Below, piece after piece: positions 37,001 through 50,512 of a stretch of 64,000 nucleotides of DNA. Position numbers and translations under genes: made by a program. The stretch comes from Corella eumyota. Lineage: Eukaryota > Chordata > Ascidiacea > Phlebobranchia > Corellidae. Below the pieces are notes generated by a model. The model saw nothing but the letters and a program-made list of their open reading frames with translations, made no database searches and was not told where the DNA came from. Numbering within the stretch: the first letter of the stretch is position 1; every line of letters starts with the position of its first letter. Where the stretch lies: NCBI GenBank assembly GCA_963082875.1, contig OY720098.1, positions 19,406,001 to 19,470,000 on the forward strand, written 5' to 3'.

Positions 37001-40000
37001 ATATATCTTTATCCTCGATGTGGGAAAGTCAAATGCACAACTTAAACATAGAGTAACATCAGTTACTCCAACATAGAGTAACATCAGTAACCCAGTCTCG
37101 AGTTGCCTGTGCCAGTTTGGAATATTATAGATTATAATTGCCCAATAATTATGCTGCTGATTAAGTACTGACTCAGCAGGAGTTCGTACCGCTTATAGCG
37201 CATTACTTAAGGGCGCTACAGCATGAGATCAGTGGGGATAGAACCCACGACCTCATGTGTGGTGTAGCAAGTGTTCTTACCACTACACCATATTACTTAA
37301 GGTCTTTAACTTTATCATCTTTTTAAGCAATTTTGCTAACTACAACACTGTTAAATAGCAATAGCAATACAGTCCTTTTAAATAACGATAATTTACTTAC
37401 ATTCTCTTAGCATGCCAGCTTGTAAACATTTTTGAAATCTGCAATATTGACACCGACTTCGGGTTGATTTATTTATTAAACATTGCTTGTTTCTGTGGCA
37501 TGTATACTGCATATTCTTTTGTACACTACGACGGAAAAAACCCTAAAAAAATGGGAAAAAAGGTTAAACTTTGCAACGTTTTTTTGTGTATATATATATA
37601 GCTTTAAACTTTGAAAAATAAAAACACTTTTGCTAAATTTTTATAATAATTGTTATAATTTAATTAGGCAAACTGCATATGCAATATTGAAAAGAACACA
37701 CTATGTTAAACTTTATGCCTGTAAAACTACTTAAACTCTTTCATTTTTATATTATATATATGTTAAGAATATCAAAAAGACTTTATTATCTTAAAATGTG
37801 GGCTTGTAAAAATTATGTTTTTTTATTGTATACATGTTAAGTTTTACAATAATGCATTTTTGGTGTACACAAATACTTGAATTACACACGTACACAATCC
37901 TTATTCGGAATTTTCGTTAAGTATTTTTAAAGTCTTGTGGTTATGGTTTGCTGTTTTCTGCCAATCAAGAATCACTCAGACGAAAATAAAACTCGGATTT
38001 AATTAACTCCAAACCAAAATAAACGCAAAAAAATGACCAAATTTGGAACCGTTTTTCGTCAAAAAAAAAAAAAAAATTTTTGAAACGAAAAATCTAAAGT
38101 GTAAATCGTATTAACACAAGTTTAAAATGTTAATTCAATTAAAGGCTGAGTTCTTATACAAAACCTAAGCAATGTTAAGTTAGAATGGTGATAAGCTAAT
38201 CCTAGCCCTTTTGCTTTAAAATATATTCAGAAAAATAATATCTGAAAAATATGTCATTTTTTGACCGCATTTTAAAAGATCATTACGACCCGATAATTTT
38301 ATAACGTTATAAAATAGAATAGAATTATTATTTTAAAGAATTCAGACGGTTGTGGTTAACCCTTTTATGAATGTTTGTTTAAATTAATATTTCTAAATAC
38401 AATTTCTTACAGATTACCACCTTAGTGCCTACAAAAAAATAAAATTTAAATTTTGAAATAAATTCGCCGAAAATAAATTCTAAATTCCGACGAATTATGA
38501 CGTAATAAGTGACGTCATGGGGTCAACGGAACGTCGTTCAATGAGTGAAAATCGGTCAGGTGTTAAGACATAAATATTACGGTCGTTTGAGATAGGGTTA
38601 AATTTCAATGAAGAATTTTCAAACAGATTACGAATAAAAAACTATTAACTACGCGCTCGTTAAAGTTTTAACACGAATTTATATTTTCTTCTAAATTTAA
38701 ACAACAAAATCACTGGGTATAATTCTCCAAAATTAACTAACCACAATTTAACTACATTGTTAATAATATTGAAATCAGGAAAAGATTATTTTCTTATTCA
38801 ATTTTTTCTACAAGAATTAATTCATAAATAACTTAATTGTATTAAATAGGAACAGTATATAGAAAAACAAAGTTTATAGTCCAGTTTAAACTGTTTTAAT
38901 ATAACCAAAAAAAAAACAAAAGACCCTTTTATAAAGTGAAGTAAAAATAAAAAAAAAATTGTAAACAATATATTCAACTAACGCCAGCCTAACACATTGT
39001 TCTTTAACATGCATTATAAGAGTCAAATAAGGCTTTAGTTTTTAAGGCCAATATTTTTTTTTGTATATATCTTTATCCTCAATGTGGGAAAGTCGAATGC
39101 GCGACTTAAACATATAGTAACATCAGTTACTCCGACCCAGTCTCGAGTTGCCTGTGGCAGTTTGGGATATTATAGATTATAATTGCCCGGTAATTTTACT
39201 GTTGATTAAGTGCTGGCTCAACAGGAGTTCATACCGTTTATAACGCCTTACGCAAGGGCACTACAGCATTATAGTGTTTTATTATTTAAAAGTTGTTTAA
39301 GAAATAAGATACCCAGTGTTATGACTTGCAATACCCAACAAACAACAAATGCAATTTCTTTTGTTAAAAATTTCTATTTTTACTAAGATTTTTTGCTGTA
39401 AATTTACAAAGCAGTCAAAACACGCGAATCGAATTACAGTTTACACTCTACTAGTTTTTAACCTAAAACACGTCAGCGCAGAGGTGATCAGTCACCGATA
39501 TCAAAGCGTCACGTGACCTAAGGTCACACGCCACTGCCAGTGTCAAATTACGTGGCACTTGAAAGGTGACCTAATTGGGTTAAAACCCCTAATTGTTATT
39601 GCGGGGTAATCCGATAATGAATTTTGGGTAAATTCGATACTCGAAAAAATGTTTTAAATTTTAACCACTTTGTTTAGCTATTTCGTAGGTTTCAAGTTCT
39701 ATTATTTTAATTCTAAACGATTTTTTGTTAGTTTTTTGTTAAACAAGTTTTTTTTTCTTTTTTTTTAAACATTTAAAAAAAATTTAATAAATTTCGAATT
39801 TTTTTTCTTAAACTAAAGTTAACAACTTTTTGTTTTTTAAAACACACGTGAAAACCATTGTTATATCACAATGGAAAGCCCTATTGTTCTAATTGTTTAT
39901 AACACCGAAAATTGTCGATTCAACAGGTTATTGTTACTCAGTTTCGTGCAGAAACAAAAGACTAGACAGCAAAAAATCGATTAAAAATTTGAGTGGTCGA

Positions 40001-43000
40001 TTAAAAACGTCATTTTTGTCGCCTAATTTCTGTTACTTTATAATTCGACACGGTTAAATATAAGTTATTTAAAAATTCGGAGACGCCGGAACGAATTTGA
40101 TTATCGCCCGCGGAAACGAGATCGCCGCCGGGGGTCGAATTGTCGGGGACGAAACGACGCGAATTTAAACAATCGATCATCTGCGAAGTTATGATGAGGA
40201 AACGAGTTGATAAATAACTCGCGCCGTTGCCGCACTTCCCCCGAAAACAACGGGCGTTATTAATAAACACTTTTGTCAACAATAACCTCGTTGTGACCTC
40301 ACTATTTAATATTATGACATCATCGCGAAAACTTAAAATGTTTGTTTTAATCTAAAAACTAAAATACGACTGTGTTTAATATGACGTCAAAAATATCTGT
40401 ATATGACGTCATAATAGCTCTAGATATGACGTCATAATAATTTTTTTTACCTTGCATCCTTCACATGATGCCACCCCGTAATGATATCCCGACGATTTGT
40501 CCCCGCACACGAAACAGGGTTTGTAAATCCTGGGGGGTGGAGGGGGAGATGGCGGGCATTGTTGAGCTGCCTGATTGGCCTCTGATTCTGACCCCGAATA
40601 ACTTGATCCCGTTGACGATAACCCCACGCTGTCAGGTGAAGCTAAAAAAAAAAAAAAAAATTGTTTTAAATTTTTTGGTAAAGGTTAGAAAAGATAAACA
40701 AGGTCTCGGGTTCGATACCCGCTGATACCCCTTTTATAAAACGCTTAAATGGATCTGTTAGCATTAGTTACCCCAAGATTTGAAGGTCAAGTCGACCTAT
40801 TATCAAGGTCAAATAGTATACCAATAAAATAATATTGCCAAAAAAAGAATTAAAAAGGTTTTTAATCTAAAAGTTTACCCCAAAGCCAAAATAGAAACTT
40901 CAATTCTTAAAACATTACACAGAATATTTAAACAATATTCAAATTCTCACACTTTATTATTATACAAATTCTCACACTTTATTATTATACTACTCAAACT
41001 TTACCAAGAAAATTTAAACCGCTATCAGCAGCTATGTTGTAGAGTGTATTATGTGGTGTATGTATATAAAGCGTATTAACAATTCGGTCGTGTAGTTATT
41101 TAGGGAGTTATTGTTGGTGGATAATAAGAACGTGGGAATATAAGGAATAATAGTTGATCACAATTACGCGAAAATTTCATTAAATTGAATTTAAAAAAAA
41201 TAAATTTGTAAAAAAGTTTAGAAAATATTTAAATAAATTATAATGATGCAATTGTGTTTCTTTTAAACATTTTTTCTATACATCTTTATCCTCGATGTGG
41301 GAAAGTCGAATGCGCGACTTAAACATAGAGTACCAACAGTTACTCCGACCCAGTCTTGAGTTGCCTGTTGCAGTTTGGGATATTATAGATTATAATTGCC
41401 CAACAATTATGCTGCTGATTAAGTGCTGGCTCAGCAGGAGTTTATACCGTTTATAGCGCCTTACTTAAGGGCGCTACAGCATAAGATCAGTGGGGATTGA
41501 ACCCACGACCTCATGAGTGGTGTATATATTGTTAAATTAAAATTTCTTTATACTTAAATTAAACAAGATTTGAAAATAAAGATGAATAAAATGGTATTAA
41601 AACATATCATTTTAAAACCACATATTAGTCTAAATGAGCAACCAAAAAATGTAGGAATTTATACAATTTTTATATAACAAATATAACTATACCCTAAACC
41701 TGAAACCTTGCATGTATGTAGTATAATGTGGTTAGGTGTTACACAGCTCACTTTTAAGTATACTTAACCGAGTTTTGAGCACTTTAAAATACTTGAAACC
41801 AACTTTATACAAGCGTAAAACGCGTGTTTAAATCGATCGAATTTTTGGTTTGGATTCTAATTAAAGGCGGGAGAATGAAAAGAATAAAAAATTGTTTTTT
41901 TTTGGCAATTTTTTTGAAAATAGTATTAGGTGTTTTTTTTAATTTCTTATATTTTTCTTTGCAATTAAATTTTAGTTTATTATTTTTTTAAAAGTTTAAA
42001 AAATATATATTTATATTAAAAGCTATTGTGCTTATTTTTAAAATTAATGTTTTAAAATCTTTTTTCTAAATTACAATTTACAATAAAATACAAATAAATC
42101 TTAATTTCCTTTAAAATTTTATAGGAATTTGATGTAAAATGTCGTTTACATCCTTTTTAACATAATATTTGACAACTAAAACTCAACTGAATTTAAATTT
42201 TAAACATACAGGCTAAAGCACGCTATATGTCAACTTATCAGATAAAAATAACATTTTTATCAAAGATTTTATATTTAAATCAAGACTGACAGATTTTACA
42301 AACAAATTTAAAATTTTTGGCGGAAAATTTAAATTAAATCAAGAAGATTGACATATTTAAAAAAAATTAAAAAAAAAATTTTCTACCATTTATTGTCTTT
42401 AAAATTGCATTTTATAACGTCATAACTAAGTGTTGTTTACGTAAAAAATCCCCAAAAGAACAAGTGACAAAATTTAATGTCAAAAATTCTCGCATTTTCA
42501 ACAAAACTAATTAACAAAATAAAAATTTAAAAATAAATTTTTTGATATTTCCAAATTTTTTACACACTGCGTTTCTTGAGACGATTTTGGCCAATTCGTT
42601 TTATTTTGAAAACATTGGCATTTTACCAAAAGCAATGTAGACAAAAAGGCGACTGAAAAATCCAAGAATTTGAAGAAAACTGGTTGTCTGACTTAAAATA
42701 TACATAGAACGGAAATAATAAGAAAATTTCAAAGTTTTTTTAATTTTGTAAACATGTTTAGGTACTTTTAATATCTTTTAATTACCAAGTTTTTTAAAAA
42801 AAAACATCTTTTTTAACAAAATAATTAGCTCAAAATTTTAAAAACATGTTTTTAATCATTTTAAATTTAGATTATTAGAAATTTAGCAAACCACGTTTTA
42901 CGCAAAGACGCTAGAAATAGATGCAAATATAATTATATAAATTACTTATATCACGCAATACTGTTATTAAGTATTTTTTAATTAGGCCAGTTATTACTCA

Positions 43001-46000
43001 TAATTAATGAACGTTTTTTTATTTTTTTTTGTTTTAAAACGTGTCATACCTTAGTGAAAAAGATAAAATAATTATCAAAAAATAATTAATTAAAAAAAAT
43101 TAAAATTTGAAATAGGTAAAAATTAATATATAAAATATTTAAAATAAATTATAGACAATAAACAATGTGTTGTTTGTATATTAATCAAAAAAAAAATACA
43201 TGAAATAATTTATCAAAATACCCAGTTAACCTTCTAACCTTCCAACTTTAAACATTTATCAAAATAATTAATTTTTAAAATATAAAATTTTTCAAAATAT
43301 GTCAAACCAAAAAAAAAAAAAATTCTCCGTAAATACATTTTTAATTGGCAATTAGTATGCCTAAATAGAGCACGAATTATGGTGTTATGTCTGTATAGAT
43401 TTAGTATATGACATGATTTAATAGAGCGCGCGTTTAGAGCCAAATTAATCAAACAGACAATAATTATATTGTTATTTAACAAAAGGCATTTTAAAAGCAT
43501 ATTAGACTGTTATTTTATTTGTTAATTTTAATAAGGCAATAAAGGCATAAAAAAATTAACTCTTTTTAAAAAATTAGAATTACTATAAATATTTTCTTAA
43601 AAATTAAAAAAACTAAAATTTTTAATATCAATATTTGTTAAAAAATTTAAAAAAAACAGAAGCTAATATAGCTTCTTAACATAGACTTATAAATTCTTCT
43701 GAAGTAATTGTAATAATGTTTGTAAATTACAGTTAACAATACCCAAAATATTATATTATACCAATTCAATTAAAAGCTTTTAAATAATAAAGATAACCTT
43801 TAACGAACATAAATTACTTTTTGTTAGTTACATAAGAACCATCTAATAATACTCAGGGTGGTTTTATAAGCTTTTAAAGCTCCCTTGGGTTCAGTTTAAT
43901 GAAAAGTATTTGACATTTAAGTTTAGCTTATTAACATCAATCAAAACCAAACAAGATTGTAATCCAATGAATTTACACTTAAAAAATAATTTATATATTA
44001 TATTGAAAATGTCAATAGGAAAAAAATACCTTGAAAAATTGCCTAAAATCTTAATTTTATATAAAAATATCTTTATAATATTCTATTAATTTACATTGCA
44101 TATAAAAATATACATCATTTTGTAAATTTTCAGGTATATAGTTAAAAACACAAGCAGTCAAATTGCCATATTATTCTACAAAATACAATCTACAATTCTA
44201 CATTTAACACAAACATAGGAAGTTATATATATGTTGTTTATGCCAAATAGTAAATTATTACATGTTATTCGAAGCAATACTTCGTAAAAATTTGGACGCG
44301 AAATATTCTTAAACGTAAAAAGCAATCAAGCGAATTTGGGATTTTTGTGCAGCGGAAATACGTAGGTTTAATACGTAACTGAATTGCTATACGTTGAAAA
44401 ATAACTGCTTTTATGATCATTAATTGATAGTTTTTCGAGTAAAAATTAAGACAAAAATGACAACTTAAATTTTAAATTTACAGACGCGCTGACAAGTCAT
44501 TTGTAAAAATTTTCAACTAAAAAATCTGCTATTGTGCTCTACCTAGCATGGCTTAAATTCAACGGTGATTAATAGTTTAAAAACCCGCAAAAACTTGGTA
44601 GAAACACCGAGGTAATCTTTTAAAAGAAAGATGCCTATTCTGTTAAAAGAAAAATGTTAAAAATAATCGTGAAAAATTATTTTAAAATTTGCAGATAAAA
44701 TTTTATGCATCAAGATTTTCCAATTAAGTAATCACACAAATTTACATAATTTTACCTCAAACTAAATAATCAATCAAAATTAAGCCTAAGTAATTTTCCA
44801 AAATACAGTCAAAGTTAAGGTGTACACTGAGCTTTTTGTGTTGTTAGAAAATAGATAATATAATGATGCTAGCTAACCATGATAGATGACCAGGTTTTAC
44901 AAAGTGATTAATCAAATTCAAGCAAGCTGTAGTTTGAATAACAGTTGTGTTGTTGTGTTATAAGGTATGGGAGTTGATATTTATAACACTGTACATACGA
45001 GAAAATGATTTTTTTATAATAAATTAAATTTTAAAGGCCTTTAGATTTTGGTTAAGTTCTACAAATGTTACAAAAAATAAATAAATTATTTTTAATTCTA
45101 AAAACATAATACCTGAATATATAATAAACCATGTTTGTAAAATAAAAATAAAATTAATTAAAAATGCATTTAAAATTTTAAAATATAGTCTTAAACATCT
45201 TAGAAAATGAAGTTTAAAAACAATTATTTCATTTGCTCTTAAATTGCTTGTTTTAAAACATAGTATAAGTAATAGGATAGCACTTAGAAAACACAGTTAT
45301 TAGTTTTAAATCCCTTTGGAGCAGATTTGAATCATCGGGGAACAAATACAACAACCCTTAACTGCCATGTACAACTCTACGTTAACGTTCTAGTGGTTTA
45401 CTATATTATAATTACCAACTAGTTGGGATATATATGTATTAACTTAAACCTTTATAACAACAAACGCAAGACTTATCCAATGAATGTAACTTTTTGCCAA
45501 TTTTTGATAGAAATCTAAGCAAGTGCCTAACAGAATTAGGGTAGAAATATTTAGATGACATATTTTTAATAAATAGAATTTTTAAATCGTTGATTTTTTT
45601 CTGTAAATTTAAAATTAGCCCGCGGGGCTTTGCGTTAATTTGCGGTACTAAATAAGAGCACCTGAAGTTCAGAAAAATACCTCGAAAACTCGGTTTGATA
45701 AACAATTATTCGCTTAAAATAACCTCATGTTAACAAGTACTCGAGTTAACTTAATTAAGAAATCCAGGAATAGAAAAAATATTAAAAGTCAAAATTTAAA
45801 CATGCAATTTGCTAAACGACCCCAAATTATGCTAAAAAAAAGCTCTAAAAATTGTTAGGCTATTCAAACTCTAAATTTTTTATATTTTATCCAAAACTGT
45901 TACTAATTTTCGACCCATGAATAGAAGCGTAAATTTCAAAAAAAATCACTTTCCGATACAAAAGACAAAAATCTACATACATCGTTGGCTATATTCCCAC

Positions 46001-46236
46001 TGATGTTGCTGCTGCTGCTGTTGAGGGTAATATTGATTGTGGTGGTAACCATTATGCGAATTCAGACTTAGATTATGCATCGGCGGTTCTATCATGGAAG
46101 TATGTATAGGTCTGTGGTGATGATACATGGGCCCTCCGCCTATGTCGGCCATTGTGTTAGGCGGTGTAAATAAATCTGTCAGAATCCCGTTCATACGATT
46201 CCGCCATTGCTCTTGGAATTCCATAACGTTCATCAT
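34033..46236 (-). CDS. RAR: Retinoic acid receptor (proximal-promoter isoform)
   Basis: Ligand-activated nuclear receptor that binds retinoic acid and, with RXR, DNA. Exons: 46236-45981, 40641-40451, 37542-37401, 36918-36728, 35476-35282, 34858-34742, 34670-34583, 34437-34279, 34127-34033; 477 residues, phases exact. Exon 1 is an isoform-specific A region ([20 protein letters not shown], His/Gln-rich). Exon 2 carries the B region and the first zinc finger ([18 protein letters not shown], ending in the P-box CEGCK). Exon 3 has [15 protein letters not shown] and the second finger ([15 protein letters not shown]). Exon 4 is the hinge ([10 protein letters not shown]). Exons 5-9 are the ligand domain: [49 protein letters not shown], the [20 protein letters not shown] helix 12/AF-2. 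Compared with vertebrate RARs it is intact. The start is the first ATG of exon 1; MM gives two adjacent choices. The first intron is 5.3 kb. Confidence 0.95.
34909..35250. mobile_element. Inverted-repeat element (MITE) in a RAR intron
   Basis: The left arm (34909-35015) and right arm (35150-35250) are imperfect inverted copies. Both hold CACCACAAA(T/C)GGCAGTTTTATTT and an AATTGTNGTAATAT segment. Arm-like fragments also occur near 1800-1870, 7160-7215 and 60866-60990. It sits between the exons at 34858 and 35282 with its right end about 30 bp from the splice donor. Confidence 0.65.
35875..36370. repeat. Degenerate tandem repeats in a RAR intron
   Basis: Three imperfect units, recognisable by TTCTATGC..TACTTAATAGTAC..TACAGAACAAA and ACTTTTGTACAAAAATTGG, separated by A-rich filler. 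No coding potential. Confidence 0.6.
36993..37291 (-). mobile_element. tRNA-headed SINE, copy 9, with short internal duplication
   Basis: Minus-strand copy in the RAR intron after the second-finger exon. ACATAGAGTAACATCAGT occurs twice in a row inside it, a local duplication not seen in the other copies. Confidence 0.85.
39052..39270 (-). mobile_element. tRNA-headed SINE, copy 10, head missing
   Basis: Contains only the body and tail; the tRNA-like part is absent. Lies in the RAR intron between the two zinc-finger exons. Confidence 0.8.
39514..39572. promoter_or_regulatory. Nuclear-receptor half-site cluster in a RAR intron
   Basis: TGACCTAAGGTCA at 39514-39526 is an everted pair of perfect AGGTCA half-sites with one base between. 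AGGTGACCT at 39564-39572 holds a further inverted pair. A GTCACGTGAC motif overlaps the first. The segment is richer in GC than its surroundings. Receptor binding, including by RAR/RXR itself, is only inferred. Confidence 0.35.
40010..40282 (-). other. CpG-rich block with an open frame inside a RAR intron
   Basis: A roughly 270-bp island of high GC and CpG in otherwise AT-rich intron, just downstream of the first-finger exon. The minus strand is open for about 90 codons ([19 protein letters not shown]...). I see no good splice acceptor before it and no known domain. It could be a regulatory element, an alternative exon or a chance frame. Confidence 0.35.
40382..40434. promoter_or_regulatory. 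Three TGACGTCA palindromes beside the RAR zinc-finger exon
   Basis: Octamers at 40382, 40404 and 40427, spaced 22-23 bp (about two helical turns), within 70 bp of the splice donor at 40451. CREB/ATF-type consensus; role unknown. Confidence 0.4.
40941..40990 (+). repeat. Perfect 25-bp tandem duplication
   Basis: AAATTCTCACACTTTATTAT plus five bases occurs twice head to tail in the first intron of RAR. Confidence 0.9.
41271..41524 (-). mobile_element. tRNA-headed SINE, copy 11, head truncated
   Basis: Minus-strand copy with B box present and the A-box end cut short. RAR intron. Confidence 0.85.
41525..45980. other. AT-rich RAR intron, no further elements recognised
   Basis: Long A- and T-runs dominate. 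Open frames near 43234-43500 and 45439-45705 have no splice support or domain signature. Confidence 0.5.
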
Positions 46237-49200
46237 GGTACAACAAAAACTCAAAAATTTTCAAGAATTCGCGATTTTTTTCGAAGCCTTTTGAATAGGC
46301 AATGAAGCGTATAGTGTTGTGAACACAAAGTTTCTAAAATTTCCTTTTTACGGCGCTTCGGAATGAGAGCAAAAATCTCGCTAGCAATTAAAGATTGGAA
46401 TTACAATAAACTAAGCAATTGCAATAAAACTTTAAATCTGAACCGGAAAAAAAAACAAAAATTTTATAATGACCGTTTATGGTTTCGCTGATAAAAACGG
46501 ACAATTAAAACAAAGATTTATTGCCTGTATAAATAAATAAACTAACTAGGCCGATATAAAGAACCTCATCTTGTCTATATACAAAAAATCAAATAATTTC
46601 TGTTGCTTTCATATATAGCATATATGCTTTCTAAAAAACGTCCCAATATTATGAGTAACATGCATTCATAAAAAGTAAAAAGAAAGCTTTTCAATTAATC
46701 TTAAATATTCAACCCGGAAATTGAATCTGATCACGTAGTCTTACTGTATCTATAACGCGTCACTTGCACATTAATTACAGTGTTATTAATCACGTTAAAT
46801 TTCTAGAAAATGTGTAAGCTGTATACGTAATGCTACAACCTGACAACGTGCATGGCTTGTTGTATACAAAGTAATAGTAATAACACTAAAGTGATAAATA
46901 CTTAACGTAAATACCAGTCATATAATCTGTCACCTAAATAGGTTGAAAGTTTGTGCTTTACAACCTACAGACCTTAGATTACGTTGACCAAGATTTGAAC
47001 TCGCACTTAAAGGTTAACTTAAGGTTGGTAATATAAGTGTTAACTAGCTGACTTCAATTTTTACAACACAAAATTGAGCTCATAAGAAGATTTTTGCTGT
47101 CAGCACGTAACCGCTAAGTTGTCAATATAATAAGATGGCTTATACAAGTATTTCCTATGCTAGGCCAGCGACTTTCAATCAAAAAGACCTATTAACAATT
47201 TTAAAACGTTTTTATACATATCATGTAGCTGTCATATGCAAAAAAATACCGATTTTTTATCTAATTTTTAACACGTTTTTCAGCGAAAACGACTATGTCA
47301 AAAAACGTGATTTTTTTTATAAATGAGCACTTAATATTATATTTACCTATAACTTAAATTAAATAGATACTGGAAGCGCTAACTCTAAAACTTAAACCTG
47401 TAGTTATACGTCTTTAGACTTCTGTAAACATGATATAACTGACCACAACGCTTTGAAACTGGGATTTTATTGCTGGTATTTGCAGACTACTCACACCAAC
47501 TTTTACAGTTGTTTACGTGCACTTTAAATAGAGAAGAAATTTTGTGAAGCGCGTAAGCAAAAAAGAAAAAAGGAACCTTTTTCTCATTCTCTCGTTTTGC
47601 TTTTTTTGTTTTTTTTTAAACGCTGCGCTTCAATTGTTGCTGTCGGAAAAATTTTAATTTTAAAAACAGAATTTTAAAAATAAAACAAATATTTATATTA
47701 TGCAGGACTATTTTTTTAAGAATTGGCAATCCTTAATACGTGCCCATTATAAAATCACATTCTAGAAATCGCGGTATTTTTTATTTTATTAAATATTGGA
47801 AATTAAATTTAAAAATAAATCAAAATCGTGTAGGTGTGCCACTACTAACTAACTTCCAGTGCAAACTTCCTAACAGTTTAAAAAAACAAACCAATGTTGT
47901 TGGAGTACAAATTAACAGTGACGTCAAATGAGTTTAAAAAAGGCAATAAAATTTAAAAAAAAAGATATTCGAAAAAATAAAAAAGTAAAAAAAAAATTAA
48001 AAAATAATTAATACCATTTTTTAAGCTATTAATATTTTAATAAAATTAACTTATTTTAAAAAATATTACTTAAAAACACCAAATTTTTCGCTAAAATAAG
48101 ACATTTATTTCCAAAAAACTTATTTACTTAAAATTTAGATGAACCTGTCTTTAGAAAACAACAAATAAATTATAAAAAACAACCTATTTTCAACGAAGAA
48201 CTGTTACAAAACGATAGGCTATTATCTTAACAACAATTAAAAGAACAATCTAATCGTTAAGACGACTTAATTACTGGTTTTGAACAAACTTTTGAATAAT
48301 AGCTCGAACTGACGAGCGACGGTCATTCAATTAACAAACAAAAGAGGTTTTGTTGTTTAAGAAATGTCAAGTGTATAAAATTTTAAACTGTTTGTAAATT
48401 ATGTGAGCAAATTTCTTAAAACAAATATTTTAGTGAAAAAATTTTTAATTTAAAAAAAAATAACGAAACTTTTGAATTCCGTAATTATTTTCGAAAAAAA
48501 GTTTTTTTTCTCAAAATGTACATTTTTTTATTTTACTAAATCTTTATTTAATCTATACTGGGTTTGGTGTCTATGCTATAATATACTATAAAATCTATAT
48601 ATTAACTTTATTATTTATAGTATGTTTTAAATCATTAAATTGATTTTGTAATTTTTTTTCTGTCGCATATATTATATATTGTTTATTTTTTTTAACTTTT
48701 TTTGATGCGCAAAAAACATAAATAAAAAAACTTTTAAAAAACAGTTTAAAACATTGCAAAAAACGTCCTTAAAAATGCACTAAAATATTTAGATACCTGC
48801 AATAAGATAATTTTAAATATGTCAACAAAAATGAAGTCGTAAAAAAGCTATCTCAAATATTAGTAACTGACCGACAACGAAAAACACACAAAACCTGTAA
48901 CTACAAGTACTGGTTAAATTCCTAAATATTCACCGAAAATTCGATTGTTTACTTAAGCGTATAAGAGCACTGTATATGTTCTTATAAGCTGGTTGCTCTA
49001 ACGATACGGTCCAGCAAAATTACGAAGTACCTGAGTAGACCTGGATATATGTAACAGGGTTTTAAACCATAGGTAATGTGATAAAAATGAATATTTATAA
49101 ATATTTAAAAAAATTAAATTGTACAAAATACAATTATATTTGACTGTACAATTATATGTTTTAATTAAAATAAATAAAATAATAATAAAACCACTTTAAA

Positions 49201-49547
49201 TATTGTTTATCGCTCCATATAATTATATATCGAATAACTCTTTTAAAAGGGTCAGTTTATGCGGTTTTTAAACATAGATTTGGGGTTAAATGGTATGTTA
49301 CATATACCGGTTTAAGCATATATCTAATTACACTGTAATTTTTTTGTAATAATATTTTTGTCGGTATAATTTTACATAAATATTTTGATATGGAATTAAA
49401 ATATAAGAGTATACGAAATTATGATATATAAGGTTATAACAATATTTAAACTGTGTTTAGATTGCGGTTAACTAAAATAAACATACCAAAACAGTGAGAT
49501 TTTAGTTTTAAAACTGACTAAATATAGTAGAAAAACATAATAGTAAA
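46237..49547. other. Region upstream of the proximal RAR exon
   Basis: Should contain the proximal RAR promoter and 5' untranslated sequence; a comparatively GC-rich stretch lies at 46250-46380. No TATA box can be assigned with confidence. The rest is AT-rich, with no gene seen. Confidence 0.4.
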
Positions 49548-49837
49548 CCGGCAGCGTGGTGTAGTGGTAAGAACACTTACTACACCACGCATGGGTCGTG
49601 GGTTCAATCTCCACTACTCTCATGCTGTAGCGCCCTTAAGTAAGGCGCTATAAATGGTATGAACTCCTGCTGAGCTATCTCTTAATCAGCAGTATAATTA
49701 TCAGGCGATTATAATCCATAGTATCCCAAACTGTTGAAGACAACTCGAGACTGGGTCGGGGTAACTGATGTTACTCTATGTTTAAGTCGCGCATTCGACT
49801 TTTCCACATCGAGGATAAATTTATATACAAAAAAATA
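49548..49837 (+). mobile_element. tRNA-headed SINE, copy 12
   Basis: Full-length copy with a complete CCGGCAGCGTGGTGTAGTGG head, both internal promoter boxes, body and A-rich tail. Confidence 0.9.
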
Positions 49838-50212
49838 ATAAAAAATTGTGTATTTTTTTCAGTTTAAATTAATAAAGGTACGTACTGACTTTTTGGCAAT
49901 TCTACGAGGTCAAAAAAATTATGAAAACAATCTAAAAAAACAGGCCGAAACAACAAGTACGAAATTTTCGTGGGACGAAAGGTCAAGAGGTTATTTTTAT
50001 GTTTTTACGTAGACCTATGCTAACAAATGTAAGGTAACTGTAACACACACAAAAGAAACAGGTTTATGTTTAATACACTAAACAAAAGAAAATAGACAAA
50101 AATAAGAATAAAATCAACTTTGAGAAAAGGTCAAGTGACTTAAACGTTGTATTAGGTTATTTATACAGAATATTTAAACCCGTTTATTGTCCACTAAATT
50201 TCTTAAAATCTT

Positions 50213-50512
50213 ATTCAAAATCAAATTATTTTTTTTTGTAAAATAAATTTTAAAAAATCAAGTTTTAAAAATTTAATAAAACTTTTAAAAAAATCATATA
50301 TCTTGTAGAAAAATTGACACTTAAATTAATTTATAAATTAACTTTTCTGTTATAAATTTATAATTTTTTTTTGAAATCCTATTTAAATTTCGTTTTTTTG
50401 TAAAATAAATTTTTAAAAATCAAGTTTAAAAAAAATAGTAAAACGTCTACAAAAAATACGCTTAAAAAATGACACTTTTATTAATTTATAAATTGAATTT
50501 TCTATATTAAAG
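50213..50512 (+). repeat. Two-copy tandem duplication, about 150-bp unit
   Basis: Units at about 50213-50365 and 50370-50512 share TTTTGTAAAATAAATTTT, AAAATCAAGTTT, a GACACTT motif and TTAATTTATAAATT in the same order. Diverged, non-coding. Confidence 0.65.

Noticed and set aside
43234-45705. Minus-strand frames at 43234-43500 and 45439-45705
   Set aside because: Intronic, AT-biased composition, no acceptor or donor in frame and no recognisable domain.
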